A stretch of 61,769 nucleotides of DNA from Hydrogenophaga sp. GTDB lineage: Bacteria > Pseudomonadota > Gammaproteobacteria > Burkholderiales > Burkholderiaceae_C. Of the stretch, positions 49,717-58,827 are shown one piece after another; position 1 is the stretch's first letter; each line of letters opens with the position of its first letter. The translations under genes were made by a program, and so were the position numbers. The notes below the pieces were generated by a model, which was given only the letters and a program-made list of their open reading frames with translations, was not told the origin of the DNA and searched no databases. The stretch is from assembly GCF_019264445.1 (NCBI RefSeq), contig NZ_JAHVAB010000075.1, forward strand, positions 1 to 61,769, given 5' to 3'.

Positions 49717-50871
49717 TCCGCCGCCTTCGACAAGCCCACCATCCTGCAGCGCATCGCCCCGATCTTTCAGGGCTTCGATGGCTGGCTGCTGTTTGCCATC
49801 CTGCTCATGGCGGGCGCCGGGCTGGTCACGATGTATTCGGTGGGTTTCGACCACGGCACCCGCTTTTCTGCCCACAGCCGCAACATGCTTCTGGCGCTGG
49901 GGCTGCTGTTTCTGGTGTCTCAGGTGCCGCCGCAACGCTTGATGGCGCTGGCCTTGCCGCTGTACGCGGCGGGCGTCTTGCTGCTGCTGGGCGTTGAGCT
50001 TTTCGGCATCATGCGAAAGGGCTCGCAGCGCTGGCTGGACATCGGCGTCACCGTGATCCAGCCCAGCGAAATCATGAAGATCGCCATGCCGCTCATGCTG
50101 GCCTGGTGGTTTCACCGGCGCGAGGGACAGCTCAAGCCGCTGGACTTCGTGGTCGCCGGCGGTCTGCTAATGATGCCGGTGGCGCTGATTCTCAAGCAGC
50201 CCGACCTGGGCACCTCGCTGCTGGTGCTGTCTTCCGGGCTGTTCGTGATCTTCTTTGCCGGCTTGAGCTGGAAGCTCATCTTGCCGCCGTTGCTGCTCGG
50301 CGTGGTGGGGGTCGTGACGCTGATCGCCATGGAATCCCAATGGTGCGCGCCCGGTGTGGACTGGCAGATCCTGCACGAATACCAGCGCCAGCGCGTGTGC
50401 ACGCTGCTGGATCCCTCCAAGGACCCGCTGGGCAAGGGCTTTCACATCATCCAGGGCATGATCGCCATCGGCTCGGGGGGGGTCTGGGGCAAAGGCTTCA
50501 TGCAGGGCACCCAGACCCACCTGGAATTCATCCCGGAGCGCACGACCGACTTCATCTACGCGGCCTTTTCGGAGGAGTTCGGTCTGGTCGGTGTGCTCTG
50601 CCTGATGAGCGGCTTCATCTTCCTGATCGTTCGCGGCCTGATGATCGCCGTGGAGGCGCCTACCCAGTTCTCGCGCCTGCTGGCGGGCGCGGTCACGCTC
50701 AATGTCTTCGTGTATGCCTTCGTCAACATGGGCATGGTCAGCGGCATCCTGCCCGTGGTGGGGGTGCCGCTGCCGTTCGTGAGCTATGGGGGCACCGCCA
50801 TGGTCACACTGGGCGTGGGGCTGGGCATCCTGATGTCGATCGCCAAGTCCAAGCGGCTCATGCAGTCGTAG
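49714..50871 (+). CDS. rodA: SEDS peptidoglycan polymerase RodA
   Basis: The elongasome glycosyltransferase, partner of PBP2 for lateral wall synthesis. 385 residues with about ten membrane helices. SEDS motifs are KGSQRWLDIGVTVIQPSE, KQPDLGTSLL, FIPERTTDFIYAAFSEEFG and PFVSYGGTAM. It is distinct from ftsW at 32 kb (442 residues, basic N-terminal extension). mrdA, mreB and mreC are not in the window. tldD starts 59 bp later. Confidence 0.94.
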   Translation: MSAAFDKPTILQRIAPIFQGFDGWLLFAILLMAGAGLVTMYSVGFDHGTRFSAHSRNMLLALGLLFLVSQVPPQRLMALALPLYAAGVLLLLGVELFGIMRKGSQRWLDIGVTVIQPSEIMKIAMPLMLAWWFHRREGQLKPLDFVVAGGLLMMPVALILKQPDLGTSLLVLSSGLFVIFFAGLSWKLILPPLLLGVVGVVTLIAMESQWCAPGVDWQILHEYQRQRVCTLLDPSKDPLGKGFHIIQGMIAIGSGGVWGKGFMQGTQTHLEFIPERTTDFIYAAFSEEFGLVGVLCLMSGFIFLIVRGLMIAVEAPTQFSRLLAGAVTLNVFVYAFVNMGMVSGILPVVGVPLPFVSYGGTAMVTLGVGLGILMSIAKSKRLMQS

Positions 50872-50918
50872 CCGGCGACGGGCAAGACCCTGACGCCAGC
50901 GCGCAGCGCAGGGGTTCT

Positions 50919-50933
50919 TACAATGGCCCGATG
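50919..50933 (+). promoter_or_regulatory. -10-like hexamer and leaderless start of tldD
   Basis: TACAAT (50919-50924) lies 6 nt before the ATG at 50931; no Shine-Dalgarno is seen. Confidence 0.5.
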
Positions 50934-52391
50934 ATTTCACGCGAACCCACCCTGGCCCGTCTTGCCACCGCCCAAAGCCTGTTGCTTGAGCCCTTCGGTC
51001 TGAGCCCCGCGCACCTGCAGCGCGCGCTCGGCGAGATCATGTCGCATGGCGTAGACGACGCCGACCTGTATTTCCAGACCACGCGAAGCGAGGGCTGGAG
51101 TCTGGAAGAAGGCATCGTCAAGACGGGCAGCTTCAGCATTGATCAGGGCGTGGGCGTGCGCGCGGTCAGTGGTGAGAAGACGGCGTTTGCCTACTCCGAC
51201 GACTTGTCCTGGGATTCGCTCATCGACGCCGCCCACACCGTGCGCTCGATCTCTGCGCAAGGGCAGGGCCGCAAGGTGCGCGTGCCGGCGGTGAAGGTGT
51301 CCAAGTCGCGCTCTCTCTACCCTGGCCTGGACCCCATTGCCACGCTGGACAGCACGGCCAAGGTGGCGCTACTGGAAAAGGTCGAGCGCATGGCCAAGGC
51401 CAAAGATCCGCGCGTCAAGCAGGTCATGGCCGGCCTGGCCAGCGAGTACGACGTGGTCCTGGTCGCGCGGGCCGACGGCACGCTGGCCGCCGACGTGCGC
51501 CCTTTGATCCGCCTCTCGGTCACGGTGATCGCCGAGCAGTCTGGCCGGCGTGAAGCCGGGTCTTCCGGTGGCGGTGGTCGTTTCGGCCTGGCGTATTTCG
51601 ACGACGCGATGGTGCAGTCGTATGTGGACGAGGCCGTGGGCTATGCACTCACCAACCTCGATGCCCGTCCAGCGCCTGCTGGTGAAATGGTGGTGGTGCT
51701 GGGTTCGGGCTGGCCGGGCATCCTGCTGCATGAAGCCGTGGGCCACGGCCTGGAAGGCGACTTCAACCGCAAAGGCTCCAGCGCGTTTGCCGGGCGCATC
51801 GGCCAACGGGTGGCGGCCAAGGGCGTTACGGTCCTCGATGACGGCACCATCGCCGACCGGCGTGGGTCGCTCAACGTGGACGACGAAGGCCACACTTCGC
51901 AGAAGAACGTGCTGATCGAGGATGGCATCCTGCGTGGCTACATCCAGGACGCCATGAACGCGCGCTTGATGGGTGTGAAGCCCACCGGCAATGGCCGGCG
52001 GGAAAGCTACGCACACGTGCCCATGCCGCGCATGACCAACACCTACATGCTGGGCGGCGACAAGGCGCCCGAGGAAATCGTCGCCAGCATCAAAAAGGGC
52101 CTGTACGCGACCAACTTCGGCGGTGGTCAGGTCGACATCACCAGTGGCAAGTTCGTGTTCTCCGCGAGCCAGGCCTACTGGGTGGAAAACGGACAGATCC
52201 AGTACCCGGTGAAGGGCGCCACGCTGGTGGGCAACGGGCCGGATGCCCTCACCCGCGTGTCGATGATCGGCAACGACATGCGACTCGACAGCGGTGTGGG
52301 CACCTGCGGCAAGGAAGGCCAGAGCGTGCCAGTGGGCGTGGGTCAACCCACGTTGCGGATCGATGGCCTGACCGTGGGCGGAACAGCCTGA
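50931..52391 (+). CDS. tldD: Metalloprotease TldD
   Basis: With TldE/PmbA it forms a heterodimeric zinc protease that trims small peptides and modified antibacterial peptides. 486 residues. The zinc motif HEAVGH is at 267-272 (LLHEAVGHGLEGDF), and the C-terminal blocks MPRMTNTYMLGG and NFGGGQVDITSGKFVF are typical. pmbA is not in the window. The stop lies only 38 bp before the aroG leader peptide, so the aroG promoter must lie at the tldD 3' end. Confidence 0.95.
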   Translation: MISREPTLARLATAQSLLLEPFGLSPAHLQRALGEIMSHGVDDADLYFQTTRSEGWSLEEGIVKTGSFSIDQGVGVRAVSGEKTAFAYSDDLSWDSLIDAAHTVRSISAQGQGRKVRVPAVKVSKSRSLYPGLDPIATLDSTAKVALLEKVERMAKAKDPRVKQVMAGLASEYDVVLVARADGTLAADVRPLIRLSVTVIAEQSGRREAGSSGGGGRFGLAYFDDAMVQSYVDEAVGYALTNLDARPAPAGEMVVVLGSGWPGILLHEAVGHGLEGDFNRKGSSAFAGRIGQRVAAKGVTVLDDGTIADRRGSLNVDDEGHTSQKNVLIEDGILRGYIQDAMNARLMGVKPTGNGRRESYAHVPMPRMTNTYMLGGDKAPEEIVASIKKGLYATNFGGGQVDITSGKFVFSASQAYWVENGQIQYPVKGATLVGNGPDALTRVSMIGNDMRLDSGVGTCGKEGQSVPVGVGQPTLRIDGLTVGGTA

Positions 52392-52415
52392 CACCGCGGC
52401 CCCGTTTGCCTGTGC

Positions 52416-52432
52416 TACATTTCTCGCCCATG
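52416..52432 (+). promoter_or_regulatory. -10-like hexamer before the aroG leader peptide
   Basis: TGCTACATT (extended -10 form, TACATT at 52416-52421) lies 8 nt before the leader ATG at 52430. A -35 is not obvious. The leader ATG has no Shine-Dalgarno, so the transcript may be leaderless. Confidence 0.4.
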
Positions 52433-52504
52433 TCTTCGCGCTTCACCTTTTTTGCTTTTTACTTTTGGTTCTCAGTCCCCGGCGGACGAGAGGCGAGGCT
52501 GTAA
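52430..52504 (+). CDS. aroG leader peptide (Phe/Tyr/Trp-rich)
   Basis: A 24-residue open frame, ATG 52430 to TAA 52504. Residues 4-14 read RFTFFAFYFWF: six Phe, one Tyr and one Trp among the ten positions 5-14. The Phe codons are TTC, TTT, TTT, TTT, TTT, TTC, against the GC-rich codon habit of this genome. It ends 99 bp before the DAHP synthase gene and is followed by competing RNA helices. This is the classic form of an attenuation leader sensing charged aromatic tRNAs. A protein this short leaves no other function to infer. Confidence 0.85.
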   Translation: MSSRFTFFAFYFWFSVPGGREARL

Positions 52505-52560
52505 GCGCATCACCGAATCTCGATCAAACCGCCGGAGCCACAAGCCCGGCGGTTTTTTTT
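52479..52560 (+). promoter_or_regulatory. Transcription attenuator of aroG
   Basis: Segment 2, CCGGCGG (52479-52485), and segment 4, CCGGCGG (52546-52552), are identical and both complement segment 3, CCGCCGG (52529-52535). Segments 3:4 form the terminator; 2:3 forms the antiterminator, extended by CGAGA (52487-52491) with TCTCG (52518-52522) nested inside. A ribosome stalled on the aromatic codons leaves segment 2 free, so the antiterminator forms and aroG is read. A ribosome reaching the TAA at 52502 breaks the inner helix, so the terminator forms. Confidence 0.85.
52526..52560 (+). terminator. Attenuator terminator upstream of aroG
   Basis: A 10-bp perfect stem (AAACCGCCGG / CCGGCGGTTT) with a 10-nt loop runs into eight T. 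It lies between the leader peptide and the DAHP synthase gene rather than after a gene. Confidence 0.92.
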
Positions 52561-52603
52561 CGCCCCTCAAGTTACCCACCCAACCCCACCCAGGAGCTTT
52601 GTG

Positions 52604-53737
52604 ATGACCGCCCAGAACGCCCCCGCCAGCAGCGACGCCTGGCATGCCCGTCCTGTCGACAAAACCAGCCAGACCGACGACGAACGCATCAAGGACATCA
52701 CCGTGTTGCCCCCTCCCGAGCATCTGATCCGCTTCTTTCCCATTGGCGGCACGCCGGTGGAGGCGCTGATCAGCCAGACCCGACAGCGCATTCACAACAT
52801 CCTTCACGGACACGACGATCGTTTGCTGGTGGTCATTGGTCCGTGCTCGATCCACGACCCGGCTGCCGCGCTGGATTACGCGCGTCGACTCAAGCCGCTG
52901 CGCGAAAAGTACGCCGACACGCTGGAGATCGTGATGCGCGTGTACTTCGAAAAGCCGCGCACCACGGTGGGGTGGAAGGGCTTGATCAACGACCCCTATC
53001 TCGATGAAAGCTACCGCATCGACGAGGGCTTGCGCATCGCTCGCCAACTGCTGATCGAGATCAACCGCCTGGGCCTGCCAGCGGGCAGCGAGTTCCTGGA
53101 TGTGATTTCGCCCCAGTACATCGGTGACCTGATCGCATGGGGCGCCATCGGCGCGCGCACCACCGAAAGCCAGGTGCATCGCGAACTGGCATCGGGCCTG
53201 TCGGCGCCGATTGGTTTCAAGAACGGCACGGACGGCAACATCAAGATCGCCACCGACGCGATCCAGGCCGCATCGCGCGGGCACCACTTCCTGTCGGTGC
53301 ACAAGAACGGCCAGGTCGCGATCGTGCAGACGAATGGCAACAAGGACTGCCACGTCATCCTGCGCGGTGGCAAGGCACCCAATTACGACGCCGCCAGCGT
53401 GGCCGCGTCCGTGAAGGAGCTGGAAGCCGCCAAGTTGCCGCCGCGCCTCATGGTCGACTGCAGCCATGCCAACAGCAGCAAACAGCATGAAAAGCAGCTG
53501 GATGTGGCACGCGATATCGCGGGCCAGATTTCCGGAGGCTCGCGCAGCGTGTTCGGCGTGATGATCGAGAGCCACATCGAGGCCGGCGCGCAGAAGTTCA
53601 CCCCCGGAAAGGACGAGGTTGGCGCGCTCAAGTACGGTCAGAGCATCACCGATGCCTGCCTGGGCTGGAGCGATTCCCTGCAGGCGCTGGAGGTGTTGTC
53701 GGGCGCGGTGCAGAAGGCGCGAAGCGTTCGCGGATGA
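52604..53737 (+). CDS. aroG: 3-deoxy-7-phosphoheptulonate synthase (DAHP synthase, class I)
   Basis: Condenses phosphoenolpyruvate and erythrose 4-phosphate, the first step of the aromatic amino-acid pathway. 377 residues, AroF/AroG/AroH type I-alpha. Signatures are VVIGPCSIHDPAAALDYA, RVYFEKPRTTVGWKG, SAPIGFKNGTDG and MVDCSHANSSK with metal ligands. The N-terminus is about 25 residues longer than in E. coli. Which amino acid inhibits it cannot be read safely. The ATG at 52604 has CAGGAG 7 nt upstream; a GTG at 52601 is adjacent. The leader peptide and terminator before it argue for attenuation by aromatic aminoacyl-tRNA. Confidence 0.95.
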   Translation: MTAQNAPASSDAWHARPVDKTSQTDDERIKDITVLPPPEHLIRFFPIGGTPVEALISQTRQRIHNILHGHDDRLLVVIGPCSIHDPAAALDYARRLKPLREKYADTLEIVMRVYFEKPRTTVGWKGLINDPYLDESYRIDEGLRIARQLLIEINRLGLPAGSEFLDVISPQYIGDLIAWGAIGARTTESQVHRELASGLSAPIGFKNGTDGNIKIATDAIQAASRGHHFLSVHKNGQVAIVQTNGNKDCHVILRGGKAPNYDAASVAASVKELEAAKLPPRLMVDCSHANSSKQHEKQLDVARDIAGQISGGSRSVFGVMIESHIEAGAQKFTPGKDEVGALKYGQSITDACLGWSDSLQALEVLSGAVQKARSVRG

Positions 53738-53815
53738 GGCGTGGTCGCGGGCTTCTCCGGGGTGGATCGCGCGGGTGCGCTGGTCCACAATGCATCGATT
53801 CACCAGGAGAACGCC

Positions 53816-54136
53816 ATGCGCAGCCAAGTGACCGTGAGCTGGGGTGAGCCTGCCAGCTACCGATTTGATCTGGAAGAAGTCCAGCCGATGCCCCACGACC
53901 TGGCCCGGGCGTGGCTGGACGAACAATTCACCACCCTGGGCTGTGAGCCGATTCGGCCCACGGGCAAAGTGCTCACCGCAGACAAGGTGCTGTGCGTGGC
54001 AGAGGCCGCGGGCGAAGCGCGTTTTCGAGACGCGCTGCACAGCACCTGGGCCGCAGCCTTTGCGCGTGCGGCGAGCGCGGCACTGGCCAAGCCGGTCGTC
54101 TCCATTGACGTGCCCCGTCAGTCACTCACCTATTAG
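53816..54136 (+). CDS. Hypothetical protein downstream of aroG
   Basis: A 106-residue soluble protein, start ATG 53816 with AGGAGA upstream. It has a regular alternating pattern (SQVTVSWGEPASYRFDLEEVQPM), a Pro-rich middle and an Ala-rich helix near the end, with no membrane segment. No family is recognised. It lies 78 bp after aroG, in the same direction, and converges on mpl. A CACAAT hexamer (53785-53790) may give it its own promoter. Confidence 0.65.
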   Translation: MRSQVTVSWGEPASYRFDLEEVQPMPHDLARAWLDEQFTTLGCEPIRPTGKVLTADKVLCVAEAAGEARFRDALHSTWAAAFARAASAALAKPVVSIDVPRQSLTY

Positions 54137-54158
54137 GCGCTGCGGTACGCCGAGCTGC

Positions 54159-55544
54159 TCAGACCGCGAGGGCCTTGAGCAGGCGGTCGTGAATGCCGCC
54201 AAAGCCGCCGTTGCTCATGCATACGATGTGATCGCCGGGTTGCGCGGCGGCGCTCACCATCGACACCAGCTCGTCAATGTCGCGACCCACGCTGGCCCTT
54301 GAGCCCATCGGGGCGAGCGCTTCTGCGGCATCCCAGTCGAGTCCGCCGGCGTGACAGAACGCGAGGTCGGCCGCTTCCAGGCTCCAGGGCAACTGAGCCT
54401 TCATCGTGCCCAGTTTCATGGTGTTGCTGCGGGGCTCGAAGACCGCCAGGATGCGCCCCCGCGGAGAACCGAGTTTGCGCTGCAGCCCATCCAGCGTGGT
54501 GCGGATCGCCGTCGGGTGGTGAGCGAAATCGTCATAGACGGTGATGGCGCCGCCCGCGCGCGGCACCGTGCCCCGCACTTCCATACGCCGGCGCACATTT
54601 TGAAAGGTGGCCAGCGCGCGCGACGCATCGGCAGGCGCCACACCGACATGCTCGGCGGCCGCGATCGCTGCCAGCGCGTTGAGCTGGTTGTGAACGCCTG
54701 TGAGCGCCCACTCCACTCTCCCAACAGCCCGACCCTGGTGCAAGACGTCGAAGGCGTGGGGTTCACCACGTGCGGTGAAGTCGCTCACCGCAGCCCCGAA
54801 ACTGCGCAACTCGCTCCAGAGGCCCTTGTGCAACACACGCTCCAGGCTGTCCTCCAGCCCATTCACCACCACGCGGCCCGTGCCGGGTACGGTACGAATC
54901 AGGTGGTGAAACTGCCGCTCGATCGCGGCAAGGTCGTCAAAGATGTCGGCGTGGTCGAACTCCAGGTTGTTCAGGATCGCCGTGCGCGGGCGGTAGTGAA
55001 CAAACTTGCTGCGCTTGTCAAAGAACGCCGTGTCGTATTCGTCGGCTTCAATGGTGAACGTGCTGCCCTGGCCGAGGCGAGCGGAGACACCAAAGTTGAG
55101 GGGCACACCGCCAATCAGAAATCCGGGTTGCAGGCCGCAGGCTTCCAGAATCCAGGTCAGCATGCCTGTGGTGGTCGTCTTCCCATGGGTGCCGGCCACG
55201 GCCAGTACGTGGCGACCCTGCAGCACGTGTTCTGCCAACCATTGCGGGCCGCTGGTGTACGCCGCGCCGCTGTCCATGATGGCTTCCATGAGGGGAAATT
55301 TGGGCGTGCCGTCCGCCTGACGGGCGCGGCTCACCACGTTGCCCACCACGAACATGTCGGGTTTGAGCGCCAGCTGGTCTGCAGCGAAGCCCTCGATGAG
55401 CTCGATCCCCAAGGCCCGCAGCTGGTCACTCATGGGGGGGTAGACCCCGGCGTCGCAGCCGGTCACGCGGTGACCCGCTTCGCGGGCCAGGGCGGCGAGG
55501 CCACCCATGAAAGTGCCACAGATACCCAGAATATGAATGTGCAT
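54159..55544 (-). CDS. mpl: UDP-MurNAc:L-Ala-gamma-D-Glu-meso-DAP ligase Mpl
   Basis: Attaches recycled murein tripeptide directly to UDP-MurNAc, bypassing MurC-MurE. 461 residues. MHIHILGICGTFMGGLA is the Mpl N-terminus (CGTFMG replaces the GGAGMSG of MurC), GTHGKTTT near residue 118 binds ATP, and DFAHHPTAI and FEPRSNTMKLG are typical. Its presence points to muropeptide recycling. It is divergent from the gene at 55.6 kb with 89 bp between the starts. Confidence 0.95.
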   Translation of the reverse strand: MHIHILGICGTFMGGLAALAREAGHRVTGCDAGVYPPMSDQLRALGIELIEGFAADQLALKPDMFVVGNVVSRARQADGTPKFPLMEAIMDSGAAYTSGPQWLAEHVLQGRHVLAVAGTHGKTTTTGMLTWILEACGLQPGFLIGGVPLNFGVSARLGQGSTFTIEADEYDTAFFDKRSKFVHYRPRTAILNNLEFDHADIFDDLAAIERQFHHLIRTVPGTGRVVVNGLEDSLERVLHKGLWSELRSFGAAVSDFTARGEPHAFDVLHQGRAVGRVEWALTGVHNQLNALAAIAAAEHVGVAPADASRALATFQNVRRRMEVRGTVPRAGGAITVYDDFAHHPTAIRTTLDGLQRKLGSPRGRILAVFEPRSNTMKLGTMKAQLPWSLEAADLAFCHAGGLDWDAAEALAPMGSRASVGRDIDELVSMVSAAAQPGDHIVCMSNGGFGGIHDRLLKALAV

Positions 55545-55556
55545 GCGCGAATTCTA
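55542..55556 (-). promoter_or_regulatory. -10-like hexamer and leaderless start of mpl
   Basis: On the minus strand TAGAAT (55556-55551) lies 6 nt before the ATG at 55544. There is no Shine-Dalgarno. Confidence 0.45.
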
Positions 55557-55620
55557 GGTGGGCAACCCATGGGGCTCGGGGGTATGGCTGGCCTGTGCGG
55601 TCGAGACAGGTGCAAGCGGG

Positions 55621-55636
55621 CACAATTCGCATCATG
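55621..55636 (+). promoter_or_regulatory. -10-like hexamer before the gene at 55634
   Basis: CACAAT (55621-55626) lies 7 nt before the ATG at 55634, with no Shine-Dalgarno. Confidence 0.4.
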
Positions 55637-56242
55637 GACGCCAGCCGAGACGACATCACCCATGAGATCGCCGCCGTGGCTGCACGCCTGGTGGTCGAGG
55701 AAGGCCTGGAGTACGCGGCCGCCAAACGCCGCGCGGTCAAGCAGCTCGGCCTGCCGCCGCGCACGCCCCTGCCGGACAACGCCGTTCTGGAGGCCGCTGT
55801 GCGCGAAGACATTGCCGTGTTTTGCCCCGACACCCAGGCGGCCGAACTCCAGGCCTTGCGCGAACTCGCCCTGATCTGGATGGACCGACTCAAGGACTTC
55901 CGCCCTCATGTGGGCGGTTCGGTCTGGCATGGCCTGGCCACGCGCCACAGCGACATCTATCTCCAGTTGTTTTGTGACGATCCCAAGGCGCCGGAATGGG
56001 CTTTGCTCGACCACCGCGTGGACTACCACCCTGGCACCGTGAACGGCTGGCGCGGCGAGCCGGTGGAGGCGCTGACCTTGCGCACCCGCTGCGAAGCGTT
56101 GGGCCAATGGGTGCTGGTGCATCTGATGGTGCATGGGCACGACGACTTGCGCGGAGCGCTCAAGCCAGACGCACAGGGGCGCAAACCCCGCGGAGATGCC
56201 GCCAGCCTGCGCCGCCTGATCGCCGGGGAGGTGGCCGCATGA
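55634..56242 (+). CDS. Conserved hypothetical protein
   Basis: A 202-residue soluble protein. An N-terminal helical part (MDASRDDITHEIAAVAARLV, LEYAAAKRRAVKQLG) is followed by a region with GGSVWHGLATRHSDIYLQLF that looks like the GS...SDI pattern of a minimal nucleotidyltransferase, but I cannot confirm it. The start ATG 55634 has a CACAAT hexamer just upstream. Its stop overlaps the thioredoxin-like gene by 4 bp, so the two are translated together. Function unknown. Confidence 0.7.
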   Translation: MDASRDDITHEIAAVAARLVVEEGLEYAAAKRRAVKQLGLPPRTPLPDNAVLEAAVREDIAVFCPDTQAAELQALRELALIWMDRLKDFRPHVGGSVWHGLATRHSDIYLQLFCDDPKAPEWALLDHRVDYHPGTVNGWRGEPVEALTLRTRCEALGQWVLVHLMVHGHDDLRGALKPDAQGRKPRGDAASLRRLIAGEVAA

Positions 56243-56766
56243 AACTGCAGCGCCGGACCCTTGTGATGGCGGGCGTGGCAGTGGCCGCCGGTGGCGGTGG
56301 CGCGCTGGTGGCCACACGCCGCTTCCAGCTCCAGCCCGTGATGAGCGAGGCGGAGCTGGCTTTCTGGACGGGCGAGTTTGAAGGGCCCCACGGGGAGCGC
56401 GTGCGCATGGCCGATTTCCGGGGCCAACCCTTGCTGGTGAACTTCTGGGCCACATGGTGCCCTCCCTGCGTGGAGGAGCTGCCGATGCTCAACCGCTTCC
56501 ATCAAGTGCATGCGACCAAAGGATGGAAGGTGCTGGGTCTCGCGGTTGACCAGCCCAGCGCGGTGCGCTCATTCCTCCTCAAGTTGCCCTTGAACTTCCC
56601 GGTGGGCATGGCGGGATTTGCAGGCACGGAGCTCAGTCGCAGCCTGGGCAACCCCTCGGGCGCGCTTCCATTCACCGTGGTGTTCGGGGCCGACGGCGCC
56701 CTGTTGCACCGCAAGATGGGCAAGGTGTCGGATGCCGATCTGGCGCAGTGGGCCGAGTTGGCCTGA
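56239..56766 (+). CDS. TlpA-like thioredoxin-fold protein
   Basis: A 175-residue membrane-anchored thiol-disulfide oxidoreductase. An N-terminal hydrophobic segment (about 7-26) is followed by a TlpA/ResA domain with WCPPC (Cys74, Cys77) and the cis-proline region SGALPFTV. The periplasmic location suggests a reducing role in cytochrome c or other cysteine protein maturation. The ATG at 56239 overlaps the stop of the preceding gene. It ends 230 bp before accB. Confidence 0.88.
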   Translation: MKLQRRTLVMAGVAVAAGGGGALVATRRFQLQPVMSEAELAFWTGEFEGPHGERVRMADFRGQPLLVNFWATWCPPCVEELPMLNRFHQVHATKGWKVLGLAVDQPSAVRSFLLKLPLNFPVGMAGFAGTELSRSLGNPSGALPFTVVFGADGALLHRKMGKVSDADLAQWAELA

Positions 56767-56881
56767 CCTTTCGTCAATCCGCTCGAATGTGATGTGAAAA
56801 AGGGGTAAATTCCCGGCTTTCGCAGAAATGACCCGGTTGCCGGCTTCTCCGCTGGCCGGCGGGTCCCCCAATCCCACAACG

Positions 56882-56909
56882 TTGAGGTGTCGAGCCCTTC
56901 GTGTACACT
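56882..56909 (+). promoter_or_regulatory. Candidate promoter of accBC
   Basis: TTGAGG (56882-56887), 16 nt, TACACT (56904-56909). It would give a leader of about 80 nt before the accB ATG at 56997, which has a GGAG ribosome-binding site. A weaker alternative is TTGACG (56926-56931). The rest of the 230-bp spacer shows no gene. Confidence 0.4.
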
Positions 56910-56996
56910 GCGGCACCCCGGCAAGTTGACGCACTGGTTATTTCGCTGAAGTTAGGTGCATTTAAACCAACTTGACCGAATTTCGTTGGAGAAATC

Positions 56997-57461
56997 ATGG
57001 ATTTGAGAAAACTGAAGACGCTGATCGACCTGGTGTCCGAGTCGAATGTGTCCGAGCTGGAAATTACCGAGGCCGAGGGCAAGGTGCGCATTGTCAAAAG
57101 CGCGCCCGTGGTGGCTGCAGCGCCTGTGACGTACAGCATGGCCCCCACTCCGGTGGCGCCGCCCGTGGTGCCGGCGGTGGAGGTGACGCCCGCCGCACCG
57201 GCGGCCGCCGCGGCTGCGGCTCCGCAAGGGCACAGCGTGAAATCTCCCATGGTGGGCACGTTCTACCGCGCTTCCAGTCCGGGTGCCAAACCCTTCGTCG
57301 AGATCGGTGATGCCATCAAGGAAGGCGAGACGATCTGCATCGTCGAGGCCATGAAGATCCTCAACGAGATCGAGGCCGACAAATCCGGCACTGTCACCCA
57401 GATCCTGGTGGAGAACGGCCAGGCGGTGGAATACGGGCAGCCTTTGTACGTGATCGAATAA
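56997..57461 (+). CDS. accB: Acetyl-CoA carboxylase biotin carboxyl carrier protein
   Basis: Carries CO2 on biotin for malonyl-CoA synthesis. 154 residues: an N-terminal dimer region (1-36), an Ala/Pro linker (about 37-80) and a biotinyl domain. The biotinylated lysine is K120 in EAMKILNE. The ATG at 56997 follows TTGGAG. accC follows after 16 bp. Confidence 0.96.
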   Translation: MDLRKLKTLIDLVSESNVSELEITEAEGKVRIVKSAPVVAAAPVTYSMAPTPVAPPVVPAVEVTPAAPAAAAAAAPQGHSVKSPMVGTFYRASSPGAKPFVEIGDAIKEGETICIVEAMKILNEIEADKSGTVTQILVENGQAVEYGQPLYVIE

Positions 57462-57477
57462 AGAAGGCCCCGAGCCC

Positions 57478-58827
57478 ATGTTCAAGAAAATCCTGATTGC
57501 CAACCGCGGGGAGATTGCGCTGCGCATTCAGCGCGCCTGCCGGGAAATGGGCATCAAGGCCGTGATGGTCTATTCCGAGGCCGATCGCGACGCCAAGTAC
57601 GTTCGACTGGCCGACGAGGCGGTCTGCATCGGCCCGGCGTCGAGCACCCACAGCTACCTCAGCATGCCCGCCATCATTTCGGCGGCCGAGGTGACCGATG
57701 CCGAAGCCATTCACCCCGGCTACGGCTTCCTGTCGGAAAACGCCGACTTTGCCGAGCGCGTGGAGAAGAGCGGTTTCACCTTCATCGGCCCCACACCGGA
57801 ATCCATTCGCACGATGGGCGACAAGGTGTCGGCCAAGCAGGCCATGATCCGTGCGGGCGTGCCTTGTGTGCCTGGCTCCGAAGGTGCGCTGCCCGACGAC
57901 CCCGTGGTCATCAAGCGCACCGCCAAGGCGGTGGGGTATCCGGTGATCATCAAAGCCGCTGGCGGCGGCGGCGGTCGTGGCATGCGCGTGGTGCACACCG
58001 AGGCGGCGCTTCTGCACGCGGTGCAGACCACCAAGGCAGAAGCGGGTGCTGCCTTCGGCAACCCCGAGGTGTACATGGAGAAGTTTCTCCAGAACCCGCG
58101 GCATATCGAGATCCAGATCTTGGCCGACCAGCACCGCAATGCGGTGTACCTGGGCGAACGCGACTGCTCCATGCAGCGCCGTCACCAGAAGGTGATTGAA
58201 GAAGCGCCGGCGCCGGGCATCCCGCGTCGCCTGATCGAGAAGATTGGAGAGCGTTGCGCGGCAGCCTGCAAGAAGATCGGCTACCGCGGTGCAGGCACCT
58301 TCGAGTTCCTCTTTGAAAACGGTGAGTTCTATTTCATTGAAATGAACACCCGCGTGCAGGTGGAGCACCCGGTTACCGAGTGGATTTCGGGTGTCGACAT
58401 CGTGCGCACGCAGATTGCCGTGGCCGCGGGCGAGAAGCTGCCATTCACGCAGCGACAGATCCAGTTGCGTGGGCATGCCATCGAGTGCCGCATCAACGCG
58501 GAAGACGCGTACAAGTTCACCCCGTCGCCTGGACGCATCACGACGTGGCACGCGCCCGGTGGTCCTGGTGTGCGCGTGGATTCGCACGTCTACACCAACT
58601 ACTTCGTTCCGCCCAACTACGACTCCATGATCGGCAAGATCATCGTGCACGGCGACACGCGTGAGCAGGCGCTGGCCCGCATGCGCACGGCGCTGGCCGA
58701 GACCGTAATCGAGGGCATCAAGACCAATATCCCGCTGCACCGCGAGTTGATGGTGGACGCCAGCTTTGTATCCGGTGGCACCAACATCCACTACCTCGAA
58801 GAGTGGTTGTCCCAACGTGAGCGATGA
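57478..58827 (+). CDS. accC: Acetyl-CoA carboxylase biotin carboxylase
   Basis: The ATP-grasp subunit that carboxylates biotin on AccB. 449 residues. [16 protein letters not shown] is the family start; the glycine-rich ATP loop GGGGRGMR and the catalytic [16 protein letters not shown] are intact. It overlaps the prmA GTG start by 11 bp, and a terminator-like hairpin follows 11 nt after its stop. Confidence 0.96.
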   Translation: MFKKILIANRGEIALRIQRACREMGIKAVMVYSEADRDAKYVRLADEAVCIGPASSTHSYLSMPAIISAAEVTDAEAIHPGYGFLSENADFAERVEKSGFTFIGPTPESIRTMGDKVSAKQAMIRAGVPCVPGSEGALPDDPVVIKRTAKAVGYPVIIKAAGGGGGRGMRVVHTEAALLHAVQTTKAEAGAAFGNPEVYMEKFLQNPRHIEIQILADQHRNAVYLGERDCSMQRRHQKVIEEAPAPGIPRRLIEKIGERCAAACKKIGYRGAGTFEFLFENGEFYFIEMNTRVQVEHPVTEWISGVDIVRTQIAVAAGEKLPFTQRQIQLRGHAIECRINAEDAYKFTPSPGRITTWHAPGGPGVRVDSHVYTNYFVPPNYDSMIGKIIVHGDTREQALARMRTALAETVIEGIKTNIPLHRELMVDASFVSGGTNIHYLEEWLSQRER

